Source: Mactra quadrangularis
Lineage: Eukaryota > Mollusca > Bivalvia > Venerida > Mactridae
Direction of reading: 5' to 3'
Assembly (NCBI GenBank): GCA_025267735.1
Contig: CM046297.1
Span: forward strand, 18,502,011 to 18,566,010
DNA length: 64,000 bases
In this document: one piece after another, positions 46,584 through 58,010 of the stretch
Layout of the letters: every line of letters begins with the position of its first letter
Position numbering within the stretch: the first letter of the stretch is position 1
The notes under the pieces: generated by a model
What the model was told of the DNA's origin: nothing
Database searches by the model: none
What the model saw: only the letters and a program-made list of their open reading frames with translations
Position numbers and translations under genes: made by a program

Positions 46584-47220
46584 ACATACATTAAATGGGT
46601 CAGTCATAGTGAAGTTACAGCAGCATCATCGCTGCATGTGACATATTAATCTGTCTGAAGCTACAAAAACAATTAAAATATCATTTACATAAAACAAATA
46701 TGTTAACCATAGTCTAGTTATTGAAGCCTATAATGAATTAATCGGTCTCAAGTCAATTCACGTGCACAAACTATAGTTGATGCAGTCATTAAGTATTCTA
46801 ATGTAAACATTGAATGCCATCATTTAATAGTAAGACAAATGGTGTAATAATGTTAATAAGACATATTTATGGTGTTTTTTTTCCTCCATGAAAAGCAACA
46901 GTATGCTTATACATATTCAATACAAGTTTAGGACTGATACATATCAGAGATTTGCAATAGATTGTTTCTATGATTCCAACTTCACAGTTAATACTGCTAA
47001 CTTGTCAAAACAATTTCTAGGAGAATAAAGCCATCTGGAATTTGTCAGTTCGGAGAAATATAACAAAAATGATTGTGGTAAATTGAAATAATAAAGAAAC
47101 ATTTGTATTGTCGAGATAATTTTAGCAGAAAGATATTGTCTTTTATGATCTCATTGTGCGTGGGCCTGTTGCAGTTTTCATAATTTTGTCAATGTTTGCT
47201 TGTCAAGTTTATTCAACTCT
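46584..47220. other. AT-rich sequence, no feature seen
   Basis: Nothing recognised. Confidence 0.5.
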
Positions 47221-47755
47221 CAGTGGCTTATACATTAACCCAGGGCTCGAATTTAAGCTTGCATACTCGCAAAATGCGAGTGGATTTTGAAAACTGCGAG
47301 TAACTTTTATTTTAACTTGCAAATTTTCCCGAGTTGAAATTGTCACACAAAAATATAACTGTCTAAAATGAAGCTCAAATCAGCATTGAAACGGTCAGAT
47401 CAATATAATTAATTAAAGATTCAACGTAAAAGCATGTTCGATATTCTTGGTCTATCCCACAAGAATGCCCTTATTCTATCTACAGTTAAATAATAGTACT
47501 ACATGCATGGTGTTTGCACGTATATGATTAGTATCCACGTATGCTATTAAAATTTTGAGCAAGAAAAAAAATACGTGTGACATTTCCTTTTTTACGAGTT
47601 GTAATAAAATCAACTCGCAAAAATTTGCAAGTCCAATTTTTTGTTAAATTCGAGCCCTGATTAACCCCATTGATTTAAATACTGGATTGTGGATAGTGTG
47701 TACAGAAATACTGAAGTGAGTATTTAAATCAGCAGGGTTAATGTATGAGCCCCTG
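47221..47755. mobile_element. palindromic MITE split by a nested insertion
   Basis: Outer ends CAGTGGCTTATACATTAACC (left) and GGGTTAATGTATGAGCCCCTG (right) are inverted. The left arm is interrupted after ATTAACC by the hAT-like element 47241-47659. Without that insert and one copy of its duplication the two arms line up over about 36 bases, and the element would be 109 bp. The uninterrupted relative at 51136-51243 is 108 bp. Confidence 0.8.
47241..47659. mobile_element. hAT-like MITE, CAGGGCTCGAATTTAA family, 419 bp
   Basis: Perfect 16-bp inverted ends CAGGGCTCGAATTTAA / TTAAATTCGAGCCCTG. ATTAACC is duplicated at 47234-47240 and 47660-47666 (8 bp if the next C is counted). Sub-terminal palindromes (ACTCGCAAAATGCGAGT) are shared with 10796-10990. 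Non-coding. Confidence 0.9.
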
Positions 47756-48018
47756 AAGGTTAGATATAATCTATTCTTGTTCAATTCTCCTGGTATTTTT
47801 TCTAGAATCAACCTACAAGTCATAATGTTGATTATCTTCCACAATAAAAACTTTAAAACATAATTAAAGGCTTGTCTCTAAAGTATTTATACAAGTAGTT
47901 CTTGTACAAACTCTAACAACGATAATTTCTTGTACAAGGAAACAAAGTGGTACAAGATACAAATATTCAAACAATTTTGATGAAAATTGGTACATGGAAA
48001 TACATGTAGACATGTTAC

Positions 48019-48087
48019 GGCATTAGTGCAAAACAGTCGTAACTCACTTTTTTATTAAATTGGTTACTACCATTTTGCGCCAAGTCC
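48019..48087. mobile_element. short fold-back element, GTCGTAACTC family
   Basis: GGCATTAGTGCAAAACAGTC opens the left arm (48019). The right arm, GGTTACTACCATTTTGC, runs from 48062 and is followed by GCCAAGTCC. Same plan and size as 8651-8718. Confidence 0.7.
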
Positions 48088-49034
48088 GCAATATATACTC
48101 CGACCCAAGTCAGCAATTACCTAAATATAGCAACATTCTGATTTTACTTGAGACTTCATTTTCGAAGTCTAAAACTTGCATTTTCTTTATTAACATTACT
48201 GAAGGCTCTTGTGGAACACTGGGCTTGCCCAACAGAGTTGCCTCAGTTATTGCCTAATTACCTAATTATTGTTTTGATTATAGCTGTACAATAATTACAT
48301 TAATCAGCCTAATATCACTAGTCACGGTATCTTCTTAATTAAATTTCTTCAAAAATCTCTTTAAACATTATCATTTTGTCTACTCAGGCAAACAAAACTC
48401 TGTTGGATTAAATAGTACAATGCAAAAACTAATACAGATACAACAATTAACAGTGCTAACATTTTCTATAAAAGGCTATTGAAAACTTTACAGAACTTTT
48501 CAAAGAATATTGAATATTTTTCAAAAGGTTAATGTTATAAAGCCTTTAACAAGTGATAGACTTTCTCATCAACCCAAACTGTTGCAGCGTGAAACCTGCT
48601 ACAAGTTGAAAAGTCTAGATGTTGGATGCCAAATGTTACAAGTATATTTGATAGAAAAAGGAAAACAGTTTAATATTTTCATAATATTACCATCCCCTGA
48701 TATCAATCATCGTGCATGCATGTCACAAAATATTTTGTGAGGAAATGGTATTTAATAGTTTGAGGTAGGTCTGTCATTGATAGAGAATTGTGCATCAATA
48801 TATCGAAAGGCAAATATTGTTGATATATCGATATTTCCGATGACGGCCTTAGTTTGAGATACAAAACTGTACATGTAAATGAACCAAGACTTGGAGAATG
48901 GCTATTGGAAAATGGCCTTCTATGACAATTGCAACTGATCTTCCAGTAAAATTTTTAGTCAACAATTTGAACAAAACACTTGTTGCCATGACCAACTTGA
49001 CTACTGCTCTTTTGCATTCTGATGCCAGCTGATT
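48088..49034. other. AT-rich sequence, no gene recognised
   Basis: ATATATCGATATTTCCGATG near 48820 is the only palindrome-rich patch. Confidence 0.45.
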
Positions 49035-49205
49035 ATTAATAGACTATACCAGGAATTTAAATATTTAGGTTTTTCCTGGAAGAACAAACTAACTTTCTCC
49101 ATTACAATGAAAACATGTGTACAAAGAATGGAAGGATTTAACCCATATTTTGTGCTTTTCAGCAATAATGTGTAACAAACTTTGTTTGTACCGCCTGCAG
49201 TGTTA
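49035..49205. mobile_element. dispersed repeat related to 17195-17391
   Basis: Shared order of phrases: TAGACTATACCAGGAATTTA, ACAATGAAAACATGTGTACA, GGATTTAACCCATATTTT and CTTTTCAGCAATAAT. Confidence 0.5.
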
Positions 49206-51135
49206 GATTTAATTTTTCACACCAAATTACCCAGGGGGTAAGTTAAACCTGACATTAACTTGCCCCCATTACCTTTCAGTTGTTCCAACATTTATTATGT
49301 ATTTTTGCCATTTTTATTACTGAATAAACACTATGACAGTATTAAGTTGATATTTCATTTTCCTTTTCATAAGGAACGCTTTATTTCTGAATTAAAATAC
49401 TTAAATTTTGAAAGATTGACTAGATTGAAAAGAACAAATATTTTGCAATCAGTCAGAGAAAAACCAATGAAACTCACGAATAATGACTTTTTATGCAAAA
49501 TTGGGTTTTAAGTCCTGAAATGCTGACATGCCCGATGGAACAGCTACTATAGTAACCAACTTGCCCTGTTGATTTTCAAATTGGCAGGGCAAGTGGGCAA
49601 GTGCTTATTTCTAACACTGCGCCTGTGAATGGACGGAGTATCAGTCTATCAACATATGCCGGACTTATAATATTACAAGAATAAATTTTAATACTATTTT
49701 AAAATTTCCTAAGTCCAAGTACACTGTATATCGTTTTTATGAAACAATGATGTGTCCGGGATTTGAGTGTTTGGATTGTCAGATTCCAAGTGCAGTATAT
49801 TCGTACGTTCTTACACAATGACCGCAGCTAACCTTTTACTTGCGCACAGAGTGACACTTTCTCCTTTCATAGTTTCACATTTTTTTCTAATTAGAGAGCC
49901 ACAGAAATAGACATAAAATTTACTACATGTGAAAACCAATTATCGATATTTGATATGGTATGAAAGTGTTCTATATATGTGTACAATAAATTAAAGATCG
50001 CATTAAGAGTCAAAAGACAGTTAATTGGAAATTAATTGAAAGTAGGAGAAATTGATGAGATTTTTATAGCAAAACAATAACAAGCAGGAAATGGGGATAA
50101 CATAAAAGTCTACGAGTCTGAGAGTGGAACTATCATTAGAAATTGCAGGAGACCTGTAAAAACGCAATTATCCAATAGGGCGACTCAAACTTTTCCAATT
50201 ACGTATAATGGTTTACATTTTATCACCCATGTCCAATGGGATTGAACAAAAATGATGAAAAACCATAACAAGTCCATAAATTAGGTATCAAAATAATTGA
50301 TTCTTACAGACTAGATAAACGCAATCTCAATTAATAAACTATTTTTAAAACATATATATTACTCAGAGGAATCAAGCATAGGAAATGAATTTAGGAGTCA
50401 TGGCAGTTAATGTACGATAAAAATTAAAATTGAAAATTGTTTTCTGGGTTATAAACAGTATGGTACCTGATGAACCCTACAGACATGTAGGGCTATACCT
50501 CTGAATGATTAGTATGTAAAGGAGCATCATTTTTAATTAAGTATAATTTTGTGATATCATGCCCAAAAGACATTGTTGGTTGCCCAAACTAAAAAGTAGA
50601 TGACCATGTATCAGGCAACTGAACACCTACGGTACTTAGTAGACTGTTTGTAGGCTGTATATATAATTTACCATAAAAAACAAGCAAAAGCTCAAGAAAT
50701 ATTAAGCAAATGACTATATTAGACAGCAGTGGACACGAGGTCTTATCAAGTATAAAACATTCACAATTATTGTAGAAGATATGTAAAGGTCACAATATCA
50801 TAGACAAATAGTTATCAATAATTCAAGACTGTCAACCAGGGATTATTTGTATTTTCTATCAATAAAATATTCTATACACCTAAAGACGGAACACCAATTA
50901 AAAACAACAGTATCATATATCCCTTATTGAAGACAAGCTGTTGCTTAAGTCTTAATGTATTCTGTGTTTAAAAGATTAATATCAAAGTGACATAAAGACT
51001 AAATCTTACATCACGTATAACATTTTCTATGACCATTCTCCAACCCATCTACGTATCACGTAGCCAGCCTGCCTGACTTGTATTGAAGTTGTCCTCAGCC
51101 ACTAGCCAATGAATTGATCAAATTTATTCCATTGC
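49206..51135. other. AT-rich sequence with a possible hAT-like remnant
   Basis: 49225-49620 has AGTTAAACCTGACATTAACT at one side and GGCAGGGCAAGTGGGCAAGT at the other, which recalls a decayed hAT element. 49620-49870 carries more CpG with no open frame. The remainder is featureless. Confidence 0.35.
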
Positions 51136-51243
51136 CAGGGGTGCATAAGTAACCCTATTGATTTAAATACTTACTACAGTATTTGTGTACTCACTACCTA
51201 CAATTCAGTATTTCAATCAGCAGGATTAGTGTACTCTTTACTG
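51136..51243. mobile_element. palindromic MITE, 108 bp
   Basis: Left arm CAGGGGTGCATAAGTAACCC then TATTGATTTAAATACT. The right arm, reversed, reads CAGTAAAGAGTACACTAATC then CTGCTGATTGAAATACT. Intact relative of the split copy at 47221-47755. Confidence 0.65.
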
Positions 51244-53196
51244 ACAGTTGAATTAAAATTAACAATATATGAACTAAACTTTTCTAGGTCAGTCAGAAGA
51301 GTAACAGCACCTACCACTGTATGACTAAAAAATTGTCAAAATATACCTAGTGAAAATTCAAAATTTTTAAAAATCTCAAAATTCCCTAGTTTCATAATTT
51401 TAGCAGCTCTAAGGTCCAAAACATCTTGAATTCCAGATCTGGTCCTGAAATTTCTAATCCACATTGTAAATCTGCATTATGGTTACTCCACAGGACTTGA
51501 CACTATTTTTTCAACTAGGAAGACCAAATAGACAGCAAGCTATACTTTAAATTTGCCCAAACCACATCTTGAATAGCAGTAACAGGTTGCCCAAACCCAA
51601 ATATGGGTTGCCAGGAGCAATATGACTACCCCTTTAATGTCAAGCCCCGTTTCACATATTGTAGTCAAACCACAGTGTATCAGTAAAACAACATTAAGAT
51701 ATGTCCACAACATTATACATACATGTAAACTCATACAATATTTATAGTTAACAACATCCTAGGGTCTCTTACAGTTGTTAGAACCATATTATATGTCTAC
51801 AACATATCACAGTTATAGACAACAGTCATGGAATATTTATATGTATGCGAGACAGGCATTATATTTGCTGCACAGTTGACAAATAAGTGGGTGTGCGAGA
51901 CTGTCAATATATATTCTGCACAGTACAGTCTGAGAAGTTTGTGGGTGTTGGGATATCAAGGATAACCACTTTTTAGTTCAAGTAACCAAAATTTCTTTTG
52001 AACAACCAAAATCAACAACCAAAATCTACAAACAAGATTGAGCGCCAGCTGCTATAATGATCTATTTAGACAAGCATTTTATTATCCTAATTTCGTAGAC
52101 CATACTACTGGGAAGATATGTTCAAAATTTGTTTGACCTTCAATATGACCTTGACCTTTAACCTTAAAGACAAGGTTAAATATACAATTCACAAGTTTTG
52201 TTTTTTGAAGATAAATGGTTCATGACCTCAAGTCCAGCTTCAACATGAGAAGAAAAACATCATTTTTGACAATTTTTTTCATGAAAGTGTACAACCTGTG
52301 CTATAAGCAAAGACAAACTCTTGAAAACCAGATTTGAAGTTCAGTGCACAACACAACCCCTGTAAGACCTTACTCCAATCAAATAAATGTGAGTTGGTAT
52401 TAGAGCTGAATCATAATGACAAAATAGTTTTATTTTTCCTATCAAAGAATGATTTTTACAACACAAAGTAACCAATATTCATGGTAATCAATTATTGTAT
52501 TTAATGTTTCTAATCAATCTAAAACTATTAGTTAAAGGTTAATGTATTTAAGGTAGATCACCCATGATTCATAGTGTGACACATACATGAGGTTATATGT
52601 AATGTGATGTCTACAAAATCAACTTTGAAATTTGTGTTTTCGGTAGTCATGGGGCAAGCTTCCTCAGCATATTGCTATGTATGGCTTTGTGCTCTGGTAC
52701 CCTTCTTATACCAAAAGCAATAAGTATTGGATATCAAAATCAGGGTATCAGGGGACAAAGTACTAGCTAGCGATATGCTTAGGCAACTCCCCCTTTGTTT
52801 TTCTTTTTTTTTTTGTAGCTATGATATTGGTGCAAAGCAAGAGTCCATGTCATCAAAACTGTAGGTTCCAGGTACCATTCATGGCAATGTTGAGTTACTT
52901 TCATGATTATATAATATTTTATAACCATTTTCCTGTTGAAGGAAAAGTTTTGATTACAGATAGGACAGATGGTCAGGTGACTGTGCTGCCACACATAGTC
53001 TAATAAAAAGTGTTGATATTGAACAATGTAAAATAAAAAATTTAAAACATTTTTTTCAAATCCTAATGACATTGCAGGACTTTGGAAATGCATAAATATT
53101 GGATTCTTCTAGAACTCAAGCATGCAAGGCCAAGTAGATAGAAAAATGGTCCAGGAACAAAGTCTATCAGAGGGTTAATTTTTCAAATTACTATTT
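51244..53196. other. AT-rich sequence with a hAT-like remnant
   Basis: 51495-51650 (CAGGACTTGACACTATTTTT...AATGTCAAGCCCCG) is a weak inverted pair related to 45714-45836. A TGACCTTGA site lies at 52146. The 104-codon minus-strand frame at 52779-53093 shows no motif and is judged chance. Confidence 0.4.
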
Positions 53197-53225
53197 CTGA
53201 TGAAGCCGAAAGGCGAAAGGTCGTC
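53197..53225 (+). ncRNA. degraded hammerhead-ribozyme-like motif
   Basis: CTGATGA is followed by AGCC-GAAA-GGC and then GAAA, with GTC a few bases on (53223-53225). That is the order of the hammerhead core. One base expected to close stem II is missing, and stems I and III are not convincing, so activity is doubtful. Such motifs occur in Penelope-like and related retroelements, but no retroelement frame is visible nearby. Confidence 0.3.
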
Positions 53226-54144
53226 ATAAATAAAACGAGTTTAAAAATTCGTCGTGTTTGGAGATTTTTTCATATTATATTTCTGCGTTTGAAACAGCAA
53301 ACAAGGGCTGGGATGAAAGATAAAAAGGCAGAGTGCAGCCCCATGATATTCTGCTTTAGAATAATTAAGAGTGAATAACAGTTATTTGTCAAACAGTGAA
53401 AGGCGTATCCTATAATGACATAATTGATCATCACCATGGACTATCACAAGTTACCTACCTTAAAATTCAATCAGAACAATTTGTAAAGTTAATGTATTGA
53501 AATGTTAACATTACCAATGTTGTTATAGATTGTTCACAAATTGATGTATAGCAACATTCCGGTACACGCTAAAACTCTAACCTTTTGTTTTGTATTCAAT
53601 GCTGAAACATTTAAAATTGCTCCAGGGATCGTGAGCTTTCATCATACTGTTGTTTTGCATTGAATTGTTGGTTGTTTTTATGTTGTGGGTATTTTATTGC
53701 TGCATTTAAGGACAAAACTATCCCGTCTGTTTTATTGATTGGTATTGTTTTCAAGGTTCAATCATACAGTATGTGAATACTGTGACCTTTTAAAGACATC
53801 TAAAAATAATAAATTAACGGCCCCACATTTCAAGTCCCACAGTTTACAGCATATCTTACTGTCAAACTAATCCAGTCAGCACCATAACCCACTAGCCCAA
53901 AACCTGGGACTAATGTAAATTGATTTGAGCCAGTGAAAATTTCATATCTAAATGTAGTATCTAAAGCTAGCTTATTTTGCTTTTTACTAGTATGTTACAA
54001 TAAATTGGGCTAGTACTGTATAAAGTTAAGACAATGACAGCAGGTCTGCCAATCACCAATTAGAATATCATTTTTAGTACTTTAAAGTATTTTACAATAG
54101 TTTTAAAATTAATTCTTAATTGTAAAACCATGAAACATTTAGTT
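53226..54144. other. AT-rich sequence with a dispersed-repeat patch
   Basis: 53280-53400 resembles 7380-7470 (TTCTGCTTTAGAATA). 53850-53960 holds decayed hAT-like phrases (CACTAGCCCAAAACCTGGGA). Confidence 0.35.
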
Positions 54145-54909
54145 TAGTGTTCCCACTCTTTTCTCACAGCAAAATTTAAGAACTTTTCAAGGACATATCA
54201 AGGAAACTTTCACAAATTTCAAGGACTGTTTTAGATTAACCCATTTTACTTCATCTACACCTAGCTCTATGGTCAACTGGTTCAGATTGCTAATACTTCA
54301 AATCACTTGAAGAAGTGCCAATGCATCCTATGAACATCAGTTAGTTTAAGTGTTAGCTTTATATGATTTTTGCCAGACGATAAAAGTCTAAAAAGGTGCA
54401 CTATTATTTCCTGGTGACATCATACAAGGTTACTTGACCCAAGTCTTGGGTTAAAAATAAGATGCAGGTTTTTATATCAGCACAGTCAGAGACATAAAGA
54501 ACATAGCATCATTACATGATAAGTACATTATAATTATTATTTCAAAACAAAACAAAATTACCATTGTTAAAGTCTTAAATTTTGTAGCTTAAAAAAACGT
54601 GTTTATTTTACTTCATCATTGTTTACAAGAAGCTTGTTTTCCAAATAACGACAACTCTGTATAATTCTGGTGGTTAGACACCACTAAAAGTTAGACACAG
54701 AGTTGTCGTTCCTGATAATAATTATGTATTTAATGGTTAAACACCACTAAATGTCGCATTCGCGGTTTTCGTTCCTGGTTTATGCAAAAATTCCAACTTT
54801 TTTCCCGGTTTTCTGCCGGTTTATTTGAAATTCAAGGACTTTCCAGGCATGGAAATAAATTGCGAAATTCAAGGACATTACTTGTTTTCAAGGAAGCATG
54901 GGAACCCTG
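54145..54909. mobile_element. hAT-type non-autonomous element, 765 bp
   Basis: The left end TAGTGTTCCCACTCTTTTCT and the right end ...GCATGGGAACCCTG are inverted, with repeated TCAAGGACTTT / TTCAAGGACA sub-terminal motifs, a pattern typical of a widespread hAT MITE group. The flanks TTAGTT / TTAATT are a possible 6-bp duplication with one change. An internal hairpin of 14-bp perfect arms (AACGACAACTCTGT at 54647-54660, complement at 54697-54710) encloses a second small palindrome. Confidence 0.75.
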
Positions 54910-54984
54910 TTAATTGTACTCATGTGGTCCATGAAACACTGGTCAGCTAACTTAATAACTCAACAACATTCTGACATAATTTCA

Positions 54985-55130
54985 GGCATAAAACATAATT
55001 GTATTGATTTGGCCTGATAATTTACTGTGAGGAACCATAAAACCTATAATTGAATGGTTTTGGCCTAATAAATGACTGTGAGGTACCATAAAACATATAA
55101 TTGAATTGTTTTGGCCTTATAAATGATTTA
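54985..55130 (+). repeat. tandem repeat, about 50 bp, three copies
   Basis: Units share ATAATTGAATGGTTTTGGCC and GACTGTGAGGTACCATAAAA with moderate divergence. Confidence 0.85.
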
Positions 55131-55859
55131 GTATAAATGATGTCACATGGTTGATTAGCCTTAGTGTAGAAATTGGCACCAGAAATCACATTTTACAAAA
55201 CATCATCAGTCTAACCTAGTTTGTATGAGAGAATCACTAGTCATAGGTATGTCTATATTGTGTAGGCTTACATCAAAGTAGAATTGTTTATTGTTGTATA
55301 CAGTCTACCATTTTACTCCAGGAAAACCTCTCAATATTGAGAATCCTTTTACCGTTAAATGAATGCTGGGTGCTCAATTATCAAGTAACTGCTAAATGCC
55401 ACTGGCCATTCAGACACAGCAGTTGAGCCATAAATTACATAATCACTGTCCACCAAACTTTGCAGACTCTGTTTATTGTTTGATTGCTGATAAGCCTAAA
55501 CATGTTAATGTTATATATCAATTTCTGAATCCTGAAGATGCACAGCACAAAAAATAAATACAAGCCAGTTGTGATAACAGCCTTAATGATAGTATTTTTT
55601 GTAATTTTAAAAAAATACATGTACAAATGATGAAGAAAGAAGCAAAGGCAAGAACTTTTGTTCATAATTTGTTTCCTCTCTTCGTGAACGAATTTAATCT
55701 TTTATAATGTAAAAGTTGAATGTAATCTTTTATGTCCATCACTGTTTTTATTGGATGTTACAGTTTATAGGTTCAATGAAGTAGCGACTTTTCAAAATAT
55801 CAATTTAATCAAATTAGTGTTTTAATCAGAACTTGAAATAAAATTGTATGAATAAATGT
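55131..55859. other. AT-rich sequence, no feature seen
   Basis: Nothing recognised. Confidence 0.5.
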
Positions 55860-57060
55860 ATGAATGTGAAAAAACTAGATAATCTTATTTCACGGCGTCT
55901 CAACGCTGTGATATTGTGGTGGGTAGATTTTGATAGCAATGGGCAAAAGTCACGTGACATAAATCCTTTCGATTTCCACTGCCGACAATTTATTGTTTGT
56001 TTTAATGCAGTCATAGTACAGCCCATTTCCGTTAAAAGTTTCATCGAAAAAGCATTTTGAGGGAAAGCATATAAACACTATTTCTATCAACAATGCAATA
56101 CACGAAAAATCAGCGTTTTGCATCAATACATTTCTTCAAATCCTTTCGACTCACATGTAAAGGGGTAGGTATAATTTGCGGACCAACCGGACCAGCGGAC
56201 TAGTTTAGTATACGGATACAGTAGAACAAATATGCGTATCATAATGTGTGTATAGTAGATATATAACTGAGATTTGCCAATATTTTATTTGAAAAGATAA
56301 GATTGATAGAGTTTTCGGAAATTACTCAAATTTAAATACATGTATATAAATACCAATATCGAAATTGTTTTTAGAATAATTATTATTACTGTTAGTTTTT
56401 TTCCATTTGAAAACAAATTTGATAGGATTCAAACGTAATATTTTAATAATATACCTTTTTGTCATTTTAAGCAGACTTTATAACAACAATAATAAATGTT
56501 CACGCCTGTAATATCAGAATGTCGAAATTCAAAGATGTTGGACAGTTTTGCATTAGTTGGGTAACGGAAATTAACAAAAAAGGAAGTAATCATTGAGTTT
56601 TTCGAACGTGCATCTCTGGTCCTTCACGTATGAAAATAAAGCAGCTCAACAAATGCGTATAAAGTTTTGCAGCTGTATTGGAATTTGGTGACGTTCATTG
56701 GCTGTTTAAAGGTTCATGGTAAAGGTCAATATCATTATCGCCGGTCGTTGGACCGGCGATATAGACAATTGTCAAGATTTGAGCAATGTGTAGTCAACAC
56801 CATTGCTTAAAGCCAATCAAAACGATGCATTTGAGGTCACATTATGAAAAAAATGGACGTCAAAAAGTCAAATTAGGGGTGCGTGGATGGGCTCGTCGAA
56901 GCCATGTTTTGTTGGGTTACTTGATGGAATTAATTACCAAAAATACCTATATCAATTTATAAACGTGTGCCAGTTAATTGACAGTTGCAATGTTAGACCA
57001 AGAAAAAATGCTTAACTATATGTAACGTGTTTAATTCTTTCTAAAACTCGCATTTGTTGA
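55860..57060. promoter_or_regulatory. CpG-richer region, possible promoter
   Basis: CpG is visibly more frequent than around it, with CACGTG at 55951, TGACGTTC near 56690 and CCAAT-type boxes (ATTGG near 56676 and 56698; CCAAT near 56813). On the minus strand a donor-like ACAT/GTGAGT lies near 56155. Open frames of 70-72 codons occur on both strands without motifs. It could mark a transcription start, but transposon origin is not excluded. Confidence 0.25.
56736..56761. other. perfect 26-base GC-rich hairpin
   Basis: TATCGCCGGTC, loop GTTG, then GACCGGCGATA: an 11-bp perfect stem inside AT-rich DNA. Confidence 0.85.
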
Positions 57061-57931
57061 AAAATTGCAATCCTAACTTTGCTTCTTCGGGGCGAATCTA
57101 AATCAATGGTTTTACCTAGGGTACACTAATTCCTGGTATTCTATAAAAAGACTCACTGGTTTTACATATCAATAGCAGCCCCGTGTCCAGTTACTACTGT
57201 TAACTAATAGCTAAGGTTAAGGATACAGGAGAACTCAACCCGAAGCCAACTCAACCTTTTTGAATACTCAACAAAAAGTCGGGACAAGTCAATCTGTTAG
57301 TATGATATTGAGTTTTCTCGGGTTGGGCTGTCAATTTGTTCAGTTGTTCCGAGTCTTCAGTTACGGAATGTCTGTTTGTCAGGATCTTTTAACTTTTTTT
57401 TTATTAATCCTTTTCCGACGTGCACTTAATTCTGCCTGTAACACTCGAGAGAGGGATTGGCAGTATAAAGACATATTTTTTTTGTACAGCAAACCAACAT
57501 CATATTGCTTCTGTACAGTCTGGTATAGGCTTATCTGTGGACGAACTTTCTGATGATTATTATGACACATCTTTTGGTCTTCAACCGGTTACGTCATGTT
57601 TTGTTCTTGGGATGTTGCTGTTGCGGTTAAAATGCCCCTTTTTATGTACTTTGTTTTGTTCTTCATTTTGCCCATAGACCAACGATCGACCCTTATTAAA
57701 CAGATCACTTTTGGGAACCTACAGTCACACGGATTGAAAAGAACAGATCCGCATTGTAAGGAGCATTTGACTGAACAGAAGCGATAAGTCATGTAAATAG
57801 TGTCTGTTTTGAAAGGCTATGTTTTCCTTTTTGCCGATCTTTTTAAGCGTCATGCAATTATGCATTACTGGAAATAAATCCGACTGAAACCAAACATCCT
57901 GTCGGCATAAAGATGATGTCTAGATCAAGAC
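57061..57931. other. unassigned sequence with overlapping short frames
   Basis: Frames of 63-97 codons overlap on both strands between 57260 and 57792 without recognisable motif or good splice sites. Composition is less AT-biased than the flanks, so a decayed gene or transposon is possible. Confidence 0.3.
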
Positions 57932-58010
57932 CATTCTCGTACTCTGCGGTTATCAAGATTCTCGATCTTACTAGTATCGAGAATCTAACTTGGCTATGGG
58001 AACGAGAATG
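57932..58010. other. nested inverted repeat (ATTCTCG arms)
   Basis: Outer arms CATTCTCGT (57932-57940) and ACGAGAATG (58002-58010) and inner arms GATTCTCGAT (57957-57966) and ATCGAGAATC (57976-57985) are all perfect. The spacers between them are 16 bases on both sides, so the structure is symmetric, but the spacers do not pair. Confidence 0.85.

Noticed and set aside
52779..53093. 104-codon minus-strand frame with a Lys-rich end
   Set aside because: Starts or ends in low-complexity sequence and shows no motif.
57260..57792. Overlapping frames of 63-97 codons on both strands
   Set aside because: No consistent frame, motif or splice structure. Kept only as an unassigned, less AT-biased stretch.
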